Shown one piece after another: positions 11,330-23,037 of a stretch of DNA of 64,000 nt (the first letter of the stretch is position 1; every line of letters begins with the position of its first letter). The notes beneath the pieces were generated by a model. It was given only the letters and a program-made list of their open reading frames with translations, was not told where the DNA came from and ran no database searches. This DNA is from Saturnia japonica (Eukaryota > Arthropoda > Insecta > Lepidoptera > Saturniidae): assembly GCA_033032175.1 (NCBI GenBank), contig CM065325.1, positions 2,818,930 to 2,882,929 on the forward strand, given 5' to 3'. The position numbers and the translations under genes are program-made.

Positions 11330-14269
11330 ATATCAAAATGTTCCTTTTTATATTACCTTTCCATTACATATTCACTTATAATATACATCTAGTATATATT
11401 CCGTACATAAGCCAAAAACAATGTAATTTACGGGCGGCATCACTGTTTTCCGTTCGTAAAGTTTCTATAACATTGGATATCCTTACTCTATTGACTTACT
11501 CTATGCAATTATCTATTCTATATTAGTTCTATTTTCACATATGTGACACACAATACATAATCATTTATATACAACTTAATATATAACATGCAACTTGTAA
11601 TGTAGCGTAGTCGCTAACATTTCTCTATAATATTACCCATATCGATCTATTTTATCATAACACATAGTACATAAAACATAAACACAATAATATCACATAA
11701 TATCCTAACATGAGACACGAAAATTACTGTTCTGTCGCCAACAAGTGCACTGTTCATTAAAAATAAATATATCGACCATATTTTTTACATTACAGTTTGC
11801 ACAATAATTACATCAAATTGAAAAAAAAGTTTATTTATTTATTTGTTAATATAGGAACACATTACAGATTATAAACAACACAAGAAAAGATTTAAAATTA
11901 TAAATATCTAGCTAGCTGATAATACTATATTTATTAGTGCATATAAAGTACATCACATGTAATTATTTCAAAAAAAATTGTTACTTGAATACAGAATTAC
12001 ATAGATAATATTAATAAGGAAATGTATTTTTGAATTGTATATCGGAATCGATTTAGATTTATGTGAATGATGTTAATAGGATCCGTATTATGAGCATTAT
12101 TTTAATCCACGTTATTTTTATGAGGGCCCTATAATTTTTTTTATTTTTGTATTATTTTTTAAGAGATGTCAACTGTTATAACATATATTTTATGCAAATG
12201 CCATATACACATATTAGCAGCGAATAACATGCCATAAAGGGCAAACTTGAGTTCATAAAATTGTCTTTATGTTAAAGTTACTTTTGTTTCGTAAGGATTA
12301 ATATACCATGTCTAAATATAATGCTTATAAATCAATTTTTTAATCATCAACAAAAAAATACGCAATTTCTGAATATCTGATATCAGTCGAATATAATAAT
12401 ATTCTGACTATTGAGTAACTTATAAGTGGTTTATAGACGCGACTGAATTTATCAATATTATTAGTACAAAAACCTATTATCAATTAAGTACCGTCTTACG
12501 CACCTTTACAGAGAAATCGTAGTGATTTCAAAAATACTTCGAACCAAATTAAGATTGTTATGTTTAGCCCGACGCATAGCGTATATCTTAGAGCACTTTT
12601 TTCAGTTATAAATAATATGCATATTAAATATGCTTGCCATTCAAAATTTATGTAAACACAATATAATTATAATACACTAAAGGTCACAATATTCTGTCAT
12701 TCAGCAAATCGTGTTTTGCATATACGGATACTTATAAAATTGATGTAATTTTTGTTACCTATTGACCTAATTAATATACGTGGAAAGGGGTGACGTCAAT
12801 TTAATAATTAACCTAAAAAAGATGTATGCTTCCGTGTAAATAAAGCATACGAATAATTTTGGAAGTTATAACTTTTTATTACGGTTATGTTTATAATTAT
12901 TCCATACTGTAAACTTGTAAAGTTTAATATATACGTATTAATTAAAGGAAGGAAAATGAAATTGTTACTGCACACAATTTAGGTTGATTTTATTAACTGT
13001 AATACATGGCGATAGGTATTAGGAATTATCGAGCCGATGTTAATTTGTACTTAAAAAAATTATAAAAGAAATTTTAAAGCAATAAAAGTAGATCAACCAA
13101 TTCAAAAGATTCGGTGACGATTTAGCATATCTTTCTTTATCTACCCACTTTTGTAAACTAAAAATTAATCTGCATTCAAAACAATTATTATTTTTATCTG
13201 GTATCCTGTATTTCATTACAAATTTGAATTTCAACAAACCTAATATTTTTATCCCCAAGTAAAACATATATTTTTAACATTACAATTCTATTAAAAAATA
13301 TATTTGTTCAAATCCCCTTTGAATTACAAAGAATTTATATAACAATACATATGAATATGTGGATGTGTTATGATGAATCATTGTGGAATTATTAGTCTTG
13401 GAAAATTTCCTGTTTTCTAATATTAATATTATTTCTATATTAAAATATAACAACATTATATAATATTTCTCGTAATATGGCCTACAACGTAAACAGAGAT
13501 GTGTAAATTTTAGTGGCTAAAACTTTTTTAATTCCCTTTAATATTTTTTAAACAGGCACTTGAAGAATGGATATGAAATCCTATATTCAAAATGTAATCC
13601 TACGCTGTCTCTAAAAAAAAATAAACACAAGTAGAAAATATATTTCTGTGTACTGTATATTGTATACATTGAAATTGTATGCACGTTTATGTAAATTGTA
13701 GTGTGAATACTTTTACTAGGCATAGTCTGTATTACAGTTTACAGGTACGACCATGTATCGACTTCCTAATGTCACTAGTTAGAATAGTGCATACATAATA
13801 ATGATTTCCATTCTCATACTCACATAATTGTACAAAAAATGGTTTTTACACTTACCTAGATATTTCAAATCTCAATTAACAGGCTAAATGTATATTACTA
13901 TTATAATATAATAAAGCGGAAAAGTATTTATGTATGTTTGTATAAACACGCTAATCTCTGCAATTGTATATGATAGCCAGATTCACGAGGAATAGTACCT
14001 ATAGGCTATCTAACATTAGGCTACAACTCACATCTAGCCTTAAATATCCGCGTGTGAGGGTGAAGTGGTTAATGTTACGTAAATACAATTTTCTACAAAA
14101 ATATTGGCCATTAGTATATCCAGAAAAAAAACCGCCATAGTATATGCCTATCTCTTATACATAAGCCTCCATAAGGCTAAGAATAATCAGACTATAGAGT
14201 TTTAGAGTTATGTCCTACCTTTTTACTTTGTAACTGAATTGCTAAATACCAATTTTCATAGATTATCTT
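11330..14269. other. No gene; one family B fragment
   Basis: AT-rich. At about 12225-12336 a plus-strand stretch (AAAGGGCAAACTTGAGTTCA, then TAAGGATTAATATACCATGT) matches the middle of the family B copy near 51315-51400. The rest shows nothing I can support. Confidence 0.45.
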
Positions 14270-14415
14270 CAGAAATGATTTTCATCCCCTTTTTCACCGC
14301 CTTGGGGGTTGAATTACCAATCCTTCCTTAGTGCTCACCTACAGTGTAAAAGCAACACCTATACAAATTTTCAGTCTTTAGCTTCAGTAGTTTAGGCTGT
14401 GTCTAAACTGTGTGT
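14270..14415 (+). repeat. Fragment of an interspersed repeat
   Basis: Contains TTCATCCCCTTTTTCACC, GGGGGTTGAATT and CCTTCCTTAGTGCTCACCTA, followed by TTTCAGTCTTTAGCTTCAGT. This layout is typical of abundant lepidopteran repeat 3' regions. Boundaries are approximate. Confidence 0.4.
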
Positions 14416-14461
14416 GATATGTCAGTCAGTTATCCTTAACTAAGACTATAAGAATAATACG

Positions 14462-14770
14462 TGTCTGTAAGTGTCCCACTGTTGAACAATAAGGCCTCTT
14501 CCCATGGTAAGGCATGCGTTTATCCACCACACGACACAACATATTGGCGAATTCAAATGCAGAGAAATCAACAATTCTATATTTTTCCCTACATACCGTG
14601 GTAGGTACTACTAAAACATTTCTCAACTGTTCGATTTCCTTACGATGTTTTTCTTCACTGTCAGCCGATAATGTTACCAATTTAAATGATTAAATGTACA
14701 CAAATTCCGAAAAATTCGTTGGTCATTCGAATCGATAACCCGCCGGTCTAAATCACTCGATCACTAATGA
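14462..14770 (-). repeat. tRNA-derived SINE, minus strand, copy 1
   Basis: Shares with 32933-33265 the ordered blocks CTGTAAGTG-CCCA-T, GAGGCCTCTTCC, TTCTAT-TTTT-CC-ACATAC, TTCC-TACGATGTTTT and GTTACCAATTTAAAT. On the minus strand the head carries a B-box-like CGATTCGAATGAC near 14730. About 310 bp, diverged. Confidence 0.65.
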
Positions 14771-16557
14771 AATTACTAATCCCCTGCTACACAGCATTGT
14801 TACGCGCGATCAGCGGAGCGTCACCTAATTAAGCTATCGAATCAACTTAATATAATGCAGTTGATGTCAATAATTGCTTATACCGTTACTTCGATTGCGA
14901 ATACTAAGAAATTTCAGCTTTGAAATTTGGCTAAATAGAGTAGGTTTTACAATTATCGTCTCGCTTTGTTTTTGTTCAAATCCGTTATTTAGACATAATA
15001 ATTATGTGATTTAATATAAATAGTTTTGTTATCATTAAAATAAAGGAAAACGGTTGTAACAAAATATATTATTCTTAATTAACATTTGTACCATTACTTT
15101 TTGTATTTAATTTTACAAAAGCGATCCAACAATGATCGTTTATTCATTTGTTAAATGATGAATATGGGTTATCTTTTAGCATTTTCTAGATTCTGCATTG
15201 CGTCAAAACTTTATTGGTATAGAGCTATCATACCTTTGACGCGTTTAGTATATCGAACGAAAAAATAATCTCTTATATACCAAAACCAAAATCACTTTTA
15301 TAAGCTCTGTATTAATCTATAATATATATTTTATTATTAGTAAAGTAGGTAATATTATTGTTTTCCATTATTTGTGTTAAATTTATGTTATGTTTACGTT
15401 ACTGTTCGAATCATTTAACTCAGTAAAATATGGTCGCAATTGCCACATACAAGCTCGACAGATAAAACCGCTTTAAGCTTGCGATCTGTATTGAACGAAT
15501 CACTAAACCCTCTTAAATAAAATTGCAATTCAATATTTATGGGAGCATTATTTGTGCCCTCAGAATGCATGTTCTGGACAGAAGGATATGTGCTCTCATA
15601 CAGAAGGAGCAGACTTCTTTGACACTGTCAATCAAAAATGTTTTATTCGCCAAAATTATGACTTGATTAACTGATTTATTTGTAAAATTTTTGGCTTTTT
15701 CAATAATAAAAAAATAAAACCGAAAAAAACTTTTAAACCGTTTTTTTAAGTACTCGGTATAAACCGGTTCTCATAATTGTAAACGGTTCGTATCACGATT
15801 AAATTGCTTTTTTTAAATTGTGTAAAAATAATTTAACGATGTATAAATAGAGATTATTTTAATCTATAATGTCGAGATACAAACTCTGAAGTTTTGAGAG
15901 CAATGTTGACATAATATTGTGAACGCTACGCGTTAATTCGTAGTGTCTCTGTACACAGAGCTCGGAGTGAGCGCAGGAACGGGAGCGGGGCACTCGGTAT
16001 AAAATTTATGGAGTTACTAGCGGTGTGCCTCGGTGTGAAGCCCTTGGGTCTGGCAGCCGCCCGCGCGATACTAATGGCGTGTATTTACCATGTACAATTT
16101 TCATCAAACAATTATTTTTATTTTTTTTCTTACCAAAAGCATAAATATAAATATCCTTAATTTGAGACATGACGGATTAATATTCACTTGTAGCAAATCT
16201 GTATCATCCAGATAATTTACAATAGGTATATTGATTAGAATATATAAACTTCCGCGAGCCGCGATTGACAGCGCACGTCATATTTCTATCATAAAATATA
16301 ACAGTAATTATGCTGTATTGCGTAGTTAAAGAGTTTAAAAACACTTCAACCATCTTATTGTGAATAAAACGACGTCCACAATATTTTAATGTGTGCTAAA
16401 TTAATAGCGTTTGTTTTATTCTTGTTTCTTACAAAGTTACAGTAGTTCGTAGTAACAATGTGGTTTCTTAATAACGTTCTTGACTGTAGTTTGCTTGTAG
16501 ATTCGCTGCTTGCTGTTGCTGGTGTTGTGGTGTTTCTCGAACTGATCGTAGTACTGC
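14771..16557. other. No gene; short GC-rich island near 15950-16080
   Basis: AT-rich apart from about 130 bp at 15950-16080 that contains GGAACGGGAGCGGGGCACTC, a TATAAAA and GGTCTGGCAGCCGCCCGCGC. A related string CTCGGTATAAA also occurs at about 15754. I cannot assign it. Confidence 0.4.
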
Positions 16558-16811
16558 TTTTTTTTTTTTTTTTTTCCTTGCTGTTAGCCTTAGGGGCCCT
16601 ATCCGAAAACAGAGCCGCTGCGGCTTTTACAACTTTACCGGGCTTGGGGGCGAGCGCTTAAGGCACTCAGCCGCGAAAGCGTGGGCAACCAGCGCGCAAG
16701 GGTGCCAAAGTGGCCGGACCTCGGCTTGGGCTGTTGCCGCGATTGCAATGAAGTCGCGATCTGTCTAATACCCTATCCGTAAAATCGAGCTAAACTAACA
16801 TATACAGATAT

Positions 16812-16849
16812 ACATGTTCCTTCCTCCTGGGAGGAAGGAAGGAACATGT
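16812..16849. other. Hairpin in the LINE 3' UTR
   Basis: ACATGTTCCTTCC at 16812-16824 pairs perfectly with GGAAGGAACATGT ending at 16849, and an inner TTCCTCC/GGAGGAA pairing is also possible. It lies inside the 3' UTR on the minus strand. A role in RT template recognition is conceivable but unsupported. Confidence 0.5.
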
Positions 16850-17069
16850 GTACGTGTATTTAGTGATCTGAAATATGTTCTACACTAACTAGTGCAAAAA
16901 AAGAAAAAAAAAGGTTCCTTACAGAACCTATGTACCTGTGAGGTGTGCACGTATGTACATATGTGTGTACGTGATGCTTGTATGTGGGTAGCTCAGTGTT
17001 GCACGTAAAGTGTCACTTGTATCGCACGGGCGGCTGCCAGACTCAAGGGTTTCACCCCGAGGAACGGAC

Positions 17070-19982
17070 CTAGGCTTGAGTTGCCGCGGGAGAGGGAGGT
17101 CGCGGCGGTGGGTGTGCGGGAGCAAAATTAGCCACCCGTCCCCTGCGGAGGGAACGGTGGTTACGCGGGCGTGGGCGAAAACACGCTCTGTTTAGAGAGA
17201 CGGTTGAGTAATATGCGATTTGTATCTCGATTTCGTCATCGGGATCGATAAAGATGTTACGCGGTCGGCGCTGTAAGCGGGTGGCGTTTGGGACTGGAAC
17301 GTAATTCGCGGCGGCTTTGATCAAAGGATTCGCGTGATTTGACGCGGTATCAAAGTAAGATCGTGAGAGGTATTTGATGTAAGACTCGATCGAGGGGAGT
17401 TTCATATCTCTATGAAGGTCTACCTTTCGAACGAACCAGGGGGTGTTATTGATTTTACGCAGTACTCGAGTTTGAAGGACTTGGAATTTGTGTATGTTCA
17501 ATTTTGACATATGTGCGAATGCGGCGCAGCTATATGTCATAATCGGACGTATGCACATTTTGTAGAGAGTAAGCTTATGTCTCAGGGACATTTTGCTTAT
17601 GATCAGGGGCTGTAATCGACTTATGGCCATTGCGGCTGTTTTACAGACGGCACGGACATGAGAACCAAAGGTAAGTTTTCTATCGAAGGTCACACCGAGA
17701 TATTTAGTCTTGGTGGCCCAGAGGATATTGTCTTTGAAGAGTTTGAGAGTTTTGACACTCTCAGGGTGCACTTTTCGACTAGGATCAAAGATAATCGCGG
17801 CGCTCTTCGAGGGGTTGACGGCTATGCGCCATTTGGTGTACCATTCACCGAGAGTGGTGATTGGGCGTTGGACTCTGTGTCTGAGCCTAAGTCTGTTCCT
17901 ATTCGACGCGTAGATGACTGTGTCGTCAGCGTATAGACCTACCTGGACCCTAGGAGGACGAGGTAGGTCACTGACATACAGATTGAAGAGACAAGGCGCC
18001 AGAATGGAGCCTTGCGGGACGCCCGAACGTATGGGGTGGGCTGTGGAGAGTACACTTTGCTCTCGGTAGCGGAAGGTGCGGTTGGTGAGGTAGTCGCGGA
18101 TAATGTGAACTAACCTATCTGGGACTTGTAACTGGTGTAGCTTGTGGACTAGTCCGGCGTGCCAGACCTCGTCGAAGGCCTTGGCGACGTCGAAGAAGAC
18201 CGCGAGCGTACGGTATGGAGGATCTTTCGCGAAGTTAGTCGCTATGTGCTCCGTGAGGCGTTGCACCTGGTGCGTACACGAGTGTCGAGCGCGGAACCCG
18301 AACTGTTCCGGTGGATATAGATTTTTCTCGTCTATCACGGTTTTGAGACGGTTCAGAAGGAGCCGCTCGTAGATTTTACCTAAGGTATTCAAGAGACTGA
18401 TCGGGCGATAGCTGTCGGGAAGCGATGCTTTTTTGCCGGGTTTATGTATCCCTATGACTATGGCCGTTTTCCAGGCGGCTGGAAAATGGCAGTGGGCGAT
18501 GTTTACATTGAATATGCAAACCAAGAGTGCTATGAGGTGATCAGGAAGAAGTTTGAGTACTTCGTTCCGGATCCCGTCAGGACCGGGAGATTTTTTGAGC
18601 TTAAGGCCCTTAATGACGGAACAGACTTCGTCAGATGTGACCGTAGTTAGGGTATCCGCAGGTGGGACCGAACTGAGTTCCTGTACCGAGGATTCGATTG
18701 TGTTGACATGTACGGCGTCTATGTTGTCGCAGTTTGGAGAGCAGTGGCTCTCCAAGCTTGCGGCAAGACACTCCGCTTTGTCTTCGCTATCGAACGCGAG
18801 TGGGAGGCCCGGGCCTCTTTCGAGGGGTGGTAGTTGGGAGGAGTGTTCTATTTTTAAAGATCTGGCTAACTTCCAGTATGTGAGATGGGACGGCCTGAGA
18901 CCCTCTACGAGGTTGTCCCAGCTGTGACCTCTGTATTCAGTGATGCGAGCTTTGAACTCTCTTTGTAATGTGCGTAACCGTGCGCAGTTTTCCCTGGACG
19001 GGAATGAGTCGTAAGCGCGTGTCGCGGCGTTCTTTTCCGTCTTTAACGCTCGCAGGTCGGCAGGGAGTATAAAGCGGCGATCGCTCACCGTTTTGACCTC
19101 TCTCGAGGCCTCTCTGATGCTGACCTGGAGGTGGTCAACGAGGGAATCGATCGCTAAGTCAGCGTCTGCGGCCGACTGCAGTACGTCAGGGACCTTATCT
19201 AGGCTGTCCGAGGACGGCCTGTCCGCGAGTAAATGTTTGAGTTTCGCGTAGTCAACCACCTGGACGGACGGAGGACTATGGTCGGAGGGATGTCCTAGTC
19301 GGAGGATGACCGGGCGGTGATCGGAGTCGAGTTCATGTACGACTTCTAAAAGTTGTAACCGAAGCTCGATACCTTTCAATAGAGCCACATCAAGGACTGT
19401 CGGACGACAGTGATCTTGAAAGTGGGTGGGTTCGGAGGGAGCTAACACGTCAAAGTTCATGTCATTGCATAACTGATCGAGTATACTCCCGTTACGGGAG
19501 TCTCTCGAACTGTTAAAGCAAGTGTGACCGCTGTTGAGGTCGCCTGCTATGATTACGGAGGGACCGAGTGAAAAGAGTGCCTTCAGATCGGACCGGAGGA
19601 GTCTTTTCGATGGTGATAGATATGCGGATACGATTATGATTGACGGGTGGTCAGTCATACCTAGTCTACATATAGAAACTTCCAAATTGGTAAGTTAGGG
19701 AGGGTCAATTCGCATACAGTATAGTGAACGTTTGTAGTAAATGAGAGTGCCGCCTCCTTGGGTAACACGGTCATTTCTAATAATGTTATAGTTAGCGACC
19801 TTAGGGTTGCGCCTACTAGGTTTTAGAAGTGTTTCTTGTACGAGAAACACATCTAACTGACGCTCAACTAGGAAGTTAGCCACGAGATCACGCTGAGAAG
19901 CAAGGTTCCTAGCGTTAAAGAAGGAAATGTTAATTCCTTTCGGTTTTAACTTATCCATTGGAAGGCTTTCGGTTTGCGGCAT
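17070..19982 (-). pseudogene. LINE ORF2: endonuclease and reverse transcriptase, one in-frame stop
   Basis: About 970 codons. It would encode the protein that nicks target DNA and primes reverse transcription of the element RNA. From the ATG at 19982, the apurinic-type endonuclease starts at about residue 18 (FFNARN; LVQETLLKP). A TAA at 19695-19697 then interrupts it, and the same frame continues after the stop with IIAGDLN, LDVALLKG and SDHRP (endonuclease active-site blocks). The RT follows: SPGPDGIRNEVL, FFDVAKAFDEVWH, GVPQGSILAPCLFNLY, LYADDTVIYAS (catalytic YADD) and KYLGVTFDRKL. The frame ends at 17070 with a proline/arginine-rich tail. The stop is the only disabling change seen, so the copy is young or recently inactivated. 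Its ATG overlaps the end of ORF1 by 32 bp. Confidence 0.9.
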
Positions 19983-20652
19983 CGAGGTCTAGACGGTGTA
20001 TCGTCTCCGATAGCTGGCGGAAATTCCACACGGTCATTATGCAACCGTGTTCGTTGAGATAGTCGACGTATGCGCCGACTTCCGTGACGCTGTAATCTCG
20101 GAGCAACAGGGCAATAAGGACAACGTCCGATGGAGGAGGAGAACCGCGTGGAGCGGAGGTTTGAGCAGCCATAAGAGGCTGTGATTTAGGGGCCAATTCC
20201 AAGTCCATAAGGGGCTGGAGATTGTGGCGAGCGGGGGCCCACGGGGCCCGAGGGTCCAGTATGGGCTGCGGGGGCACACTAGGTGCGGGGACAACGGCCG
20301 CAGGAGCGCGGGGGGCGTTCGGGAGGTTAGGAAAAGCCTCTATTGACAGCAGGGGCTGTGGTTGGGGGCGAGGGGCAAGGTCGACGGGGGCGTGAGGTGC
20401 CCTCTGATGGGCGGGTGGCCTCATCCGTCGGGGGCGCGTTGCGCGCGGGGCTTTTGGGCACCCGCGATAGTTCACGGGGTGCCCTGCTTGACCGCAAAGT
20501 ACGCAGCTCGGCTCACCGGGTGAGTCGCGCGTGCGGGGACACTCCCTAGTGGAGTGATTCAGGGTAGTACTGCCGCCCTCTCCGCTATATTTAACCTCGC
20601 CCTTTGCCTCGCAACCGGGAGTGCGATGGATTCCGTGCGGGGCGTCACTCAT
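19951..20652 (-). pseudogene. LINE ORF1 (gag-like) C-terminal part
   Basis: A 233-codon frame. One zinc knuckle is clear, CVLCGQAGHPVNYRGCPK (residues 50-67, CX2CX4HX6C), matching the last knuckle of Jockey-group ORF1 proteins, which package the element RNA. STRECPRT just before it is the end of a damaged preceding knuckle. A long Pro/Ala-rich linker (about 68-170) and an acidic-to-basic C-terminus follow. Further gag-like sequence (a W-H-G, W-Y-C pattern) lies upstream to about 20745 in another frame, so the gene is frameshifted as well as 5'-truncated. Its stop lies inside the start of ORF2. Confidence 0.75.
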
Positions 20653-20745
20653 CTAATGAGCGCGCACGCCCTGTGTGCGCGCTCTCGGCAGTACCATGAG
20701 TCACCATGCCAGATGTTCCGAGTCTGGCATGGTTCATCCTTACAA

Positions 20746-21119
20746 CTAGTGAAATTTATACATTTAAACTTACAACTAGCTATATTCTTATTCTAATCGT
20801 TTTAAAATACACATATTCACACATATTCAGTTCATATTATCATATCTATTCCTAACACGTATTTATAAACCTTATTCCTAACACGTATAATTTCATTTAT
20901 TTGTTCATTCTATACTATTAGACTATCGTTATTCGCTCACCCCGCTCGCTGTCCGCAACACATCTCTTAAAAAGAATATTGGACTATCATTTCATAGGTA
21001 AGTATTACAAATACAATACATTTCTTAGTAAGTATAACAATGTTAATAAATCAACAAACCAGTTGCCATTGACAACAATGTCATTTCATAATTACTGCAC
21101 ATGCGCATAATAAATCAAC
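20746..21119. other. No gene seen
   Basis: AT-rich with small internal duplications (ATTCCTAACACGTAT twice near 20850-20890; AATCAACAAACC twice near 21050-21125). Confidence 0.45.
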
Positions 21120-21316
21120 AAACCGGTTGGATCATCTTCTATTTTTTAACCTTAAAGTTTTATTTTCACTACAAAAAGTACCTTATGTCCTTTCTCAAGG
21201 TCCAATCTCTCTCTATACCAAAATACATCAAAATTGGTTTAGCGGATTAGGCGTGAAAACGTAACAGACAGACAGACATACAAAGTTACTTTCGCATTTA
21301 TAATATTAGTATGGAT
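21120..21316 (+). repeat. 3' end of an interspersed repeat
   Basis: Contains AAATTGGTTTAGCGGATTAG, GCGTGAAAACGTAACAGACA and the ending ATTTATAATATTAGTATGGA. This kind of tail is very common among lepidopteran dispersed repeats. The 5' limit is uncertain. Confidence 0.5.
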
Positions 21317-22350
21317 TTTAATTTTTTTAAGCTAAATTGTTTTTATGGTTGTTTATTTATATAGGGCATAATATATGCATTAATTTTAAATAAATAAGCT
21401 TAAAATTCGCTGAAAGATAGTGTAAATATTTTTCAAAGTAAGAGTTTCAATATGATAGTATGCTATCGTCACAGATGATGGTAGCATGACATCACACGAG
21501 TTTACATTTACGCTCTCAAAGCGTGCCCCAGTTTTCAGTTCAATGTTCAGTGTAGACATCGGATTTTACTATCGACTATGTTGACAGATTTGTCACTGGA
21601 TTTGTGTATTTAAAGGATATGGGGTGTTATTGCATTACGATACTTGGAGAGTTGATAGGAATTAGGCTTGGGCAAATTCATTCACCTTGATGAAGCAGTT
21701 CATCGAAACTCATTAAGTGAATTGAACTCCTTGACCTAAGCAGTTCAGTAGTTTATTTCATTCCGTAAACATGATAACCGTTTTCGTTCAGAATTCGTGA
21801 GTTATAAGATCAGTTTGAATGGAACGACGTCCATTATGGGTTGAGGACATGGATCATGGATGTGATTAAGTAACGAAAAAGATCTGCAGAGGTGAAGGGC
21901 TTCATTCGCATCATACGTAGTGAGCAATTTATTTCAATAACTCATTTACAAATCTAAGGGCTAATATTATAGAGAAGTAAAGTTTGTGAAATTATGTTTG
22001 TAAGAGGCAACCTGCGGAACTACGGATCAAATTTTTAAAATTCTTTCAGAGTAAGCTACATATATTATAAAAATATATATTACACACGGCCATTGAATTG
22101 CAAGGCAAGCAAAGCTTGTATTATGGTAACTAAAGAGCTGACATACTAAACAAATATATTTAATACCCATACAAAAACCAAAAAAACCATTCAATTTTTA
22201 TATTGCCCTTAATTAACGTATACGAAATCACGGACAGTTGCTTGTTACTTATATGTTATAGTTGATTCATTAATAGTAAAACGAATATATATATGCAAAA
22301 TCATAATCATATTATAATATTTATCTAAATAATTAGCAATTTTATAACTA
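21317..22350. other. No gene; repeat fragments
   Basis: AT-rich. About 21940-22070 resembles 25650-25800 (TAAAGTTTGTG-A, GTTTGTAAG, GGAACTA-GGATC). About 22088-22150 repeats the SINE body also seen at 8230 and 25095. Confidence 0.4.
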
Positions 22351-23037
22351 TAGTATAAACTCTTTATAACGAAACTCAAGGGACTGAGCATTTTTTATCG
22401 TTATAGAGAGTTATCGTTATATAGAGTGGCCAAAAAACAACCAAATTAACAAGAATTTTTAATATGTATGTCTTAGATAATAAATGCTTATAAATTATTG
22501 TTTACACATATAGTCTGATAACTTTGTCTGACGTTTTTTGCTATGCCAGTACTTGTTTTGTATTATTTTATGTATTCTATTCATATCTTCTTCTATCAAA
22601 CTTTTTCGTCAATACTAATCGCTTTCGGTTTACTGGCCATGGCCATGTTAACATGTTAACAGTTTCAAAGTAGGTTTACGACTGATAATACGATAGGTAC
22701 CCAGTATGCTTGGTCGAAGACCATCACTTCCGAGAAAACAATGCGTCATACTGCACGTGTTCAAGGCAATTAAGGATAACAAAAGCTAGACCGACCTCGG
22801 ATGTTTCGGAGCTTCAAAGTCTTTTGTTACTTGATAACATAACATAAACAATAATACCGATAATAAATAATTACTGTCTAAAAATATGAACACATTTCTT
22901 CGTAATAGAGAATGGCGTATCGCTATATAGAGTGTTTCAATAGGTGGGTTTTAAAGTAAACCAACCAAGTTGGGCTCACTTCAACGTTACAGGGAGTTTA
23001 TCGTTATAAAGAATAACGTTATAAAGAGTTTACACTG
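22351..23037. mobile_element. Non-autonomous DNA element, pogo/Tigger-like ends
   Basis: About 687 bp bounded by TA (22349-22350 and 23038-23039). The inverted ends read TAGTATAAACTCTTTATAAC on the left and CAGTGTAAACTCTTTATAAC on the right (read inward), about 21 bp with two mismatches. CAGTG-AAACTC ends with a TA target are characteristic of pogo/Tigger elements. The interior has no transposase frame, only AT-rich sequence with several CGTTATA-AGAG motifs, so it would need an enzyme in trans. Confidence 0.65.

Larger units (their letters stand above)
16558..20745 (-). mobile_element. Jockey-type non-LTR retrotransposon (LINE), 5'-truncated
   Basis: A minus-strand element of about 4.2 kb. 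Its 3' end is a poly(A) tail, seen as 18 T at 16558-16575 on the plus strand. Upstream on the minus strand come a roughly 500-bp 3' UTR, ORF2 (endonuclease plus RT) and an overlapping, damaged ORF1. GC content is far above the flanks. The 5' limit is placed near 20745, where GC-rich gag-like sequence gives way to AT-rich DNA. I could not find a target-site duplication. The terminal 180 bp recurs at about 55912-56101. The clade call rests on the ORF2 sequence and the gag-knuckle/EN/RT order. Confidence 0.9.

Noticed and set aside
17658..18927. Several plus-strand frames opposite the LINE ORF2
   Set aside because: GC-rich antisense shadows of the reverse transcriptase gene.
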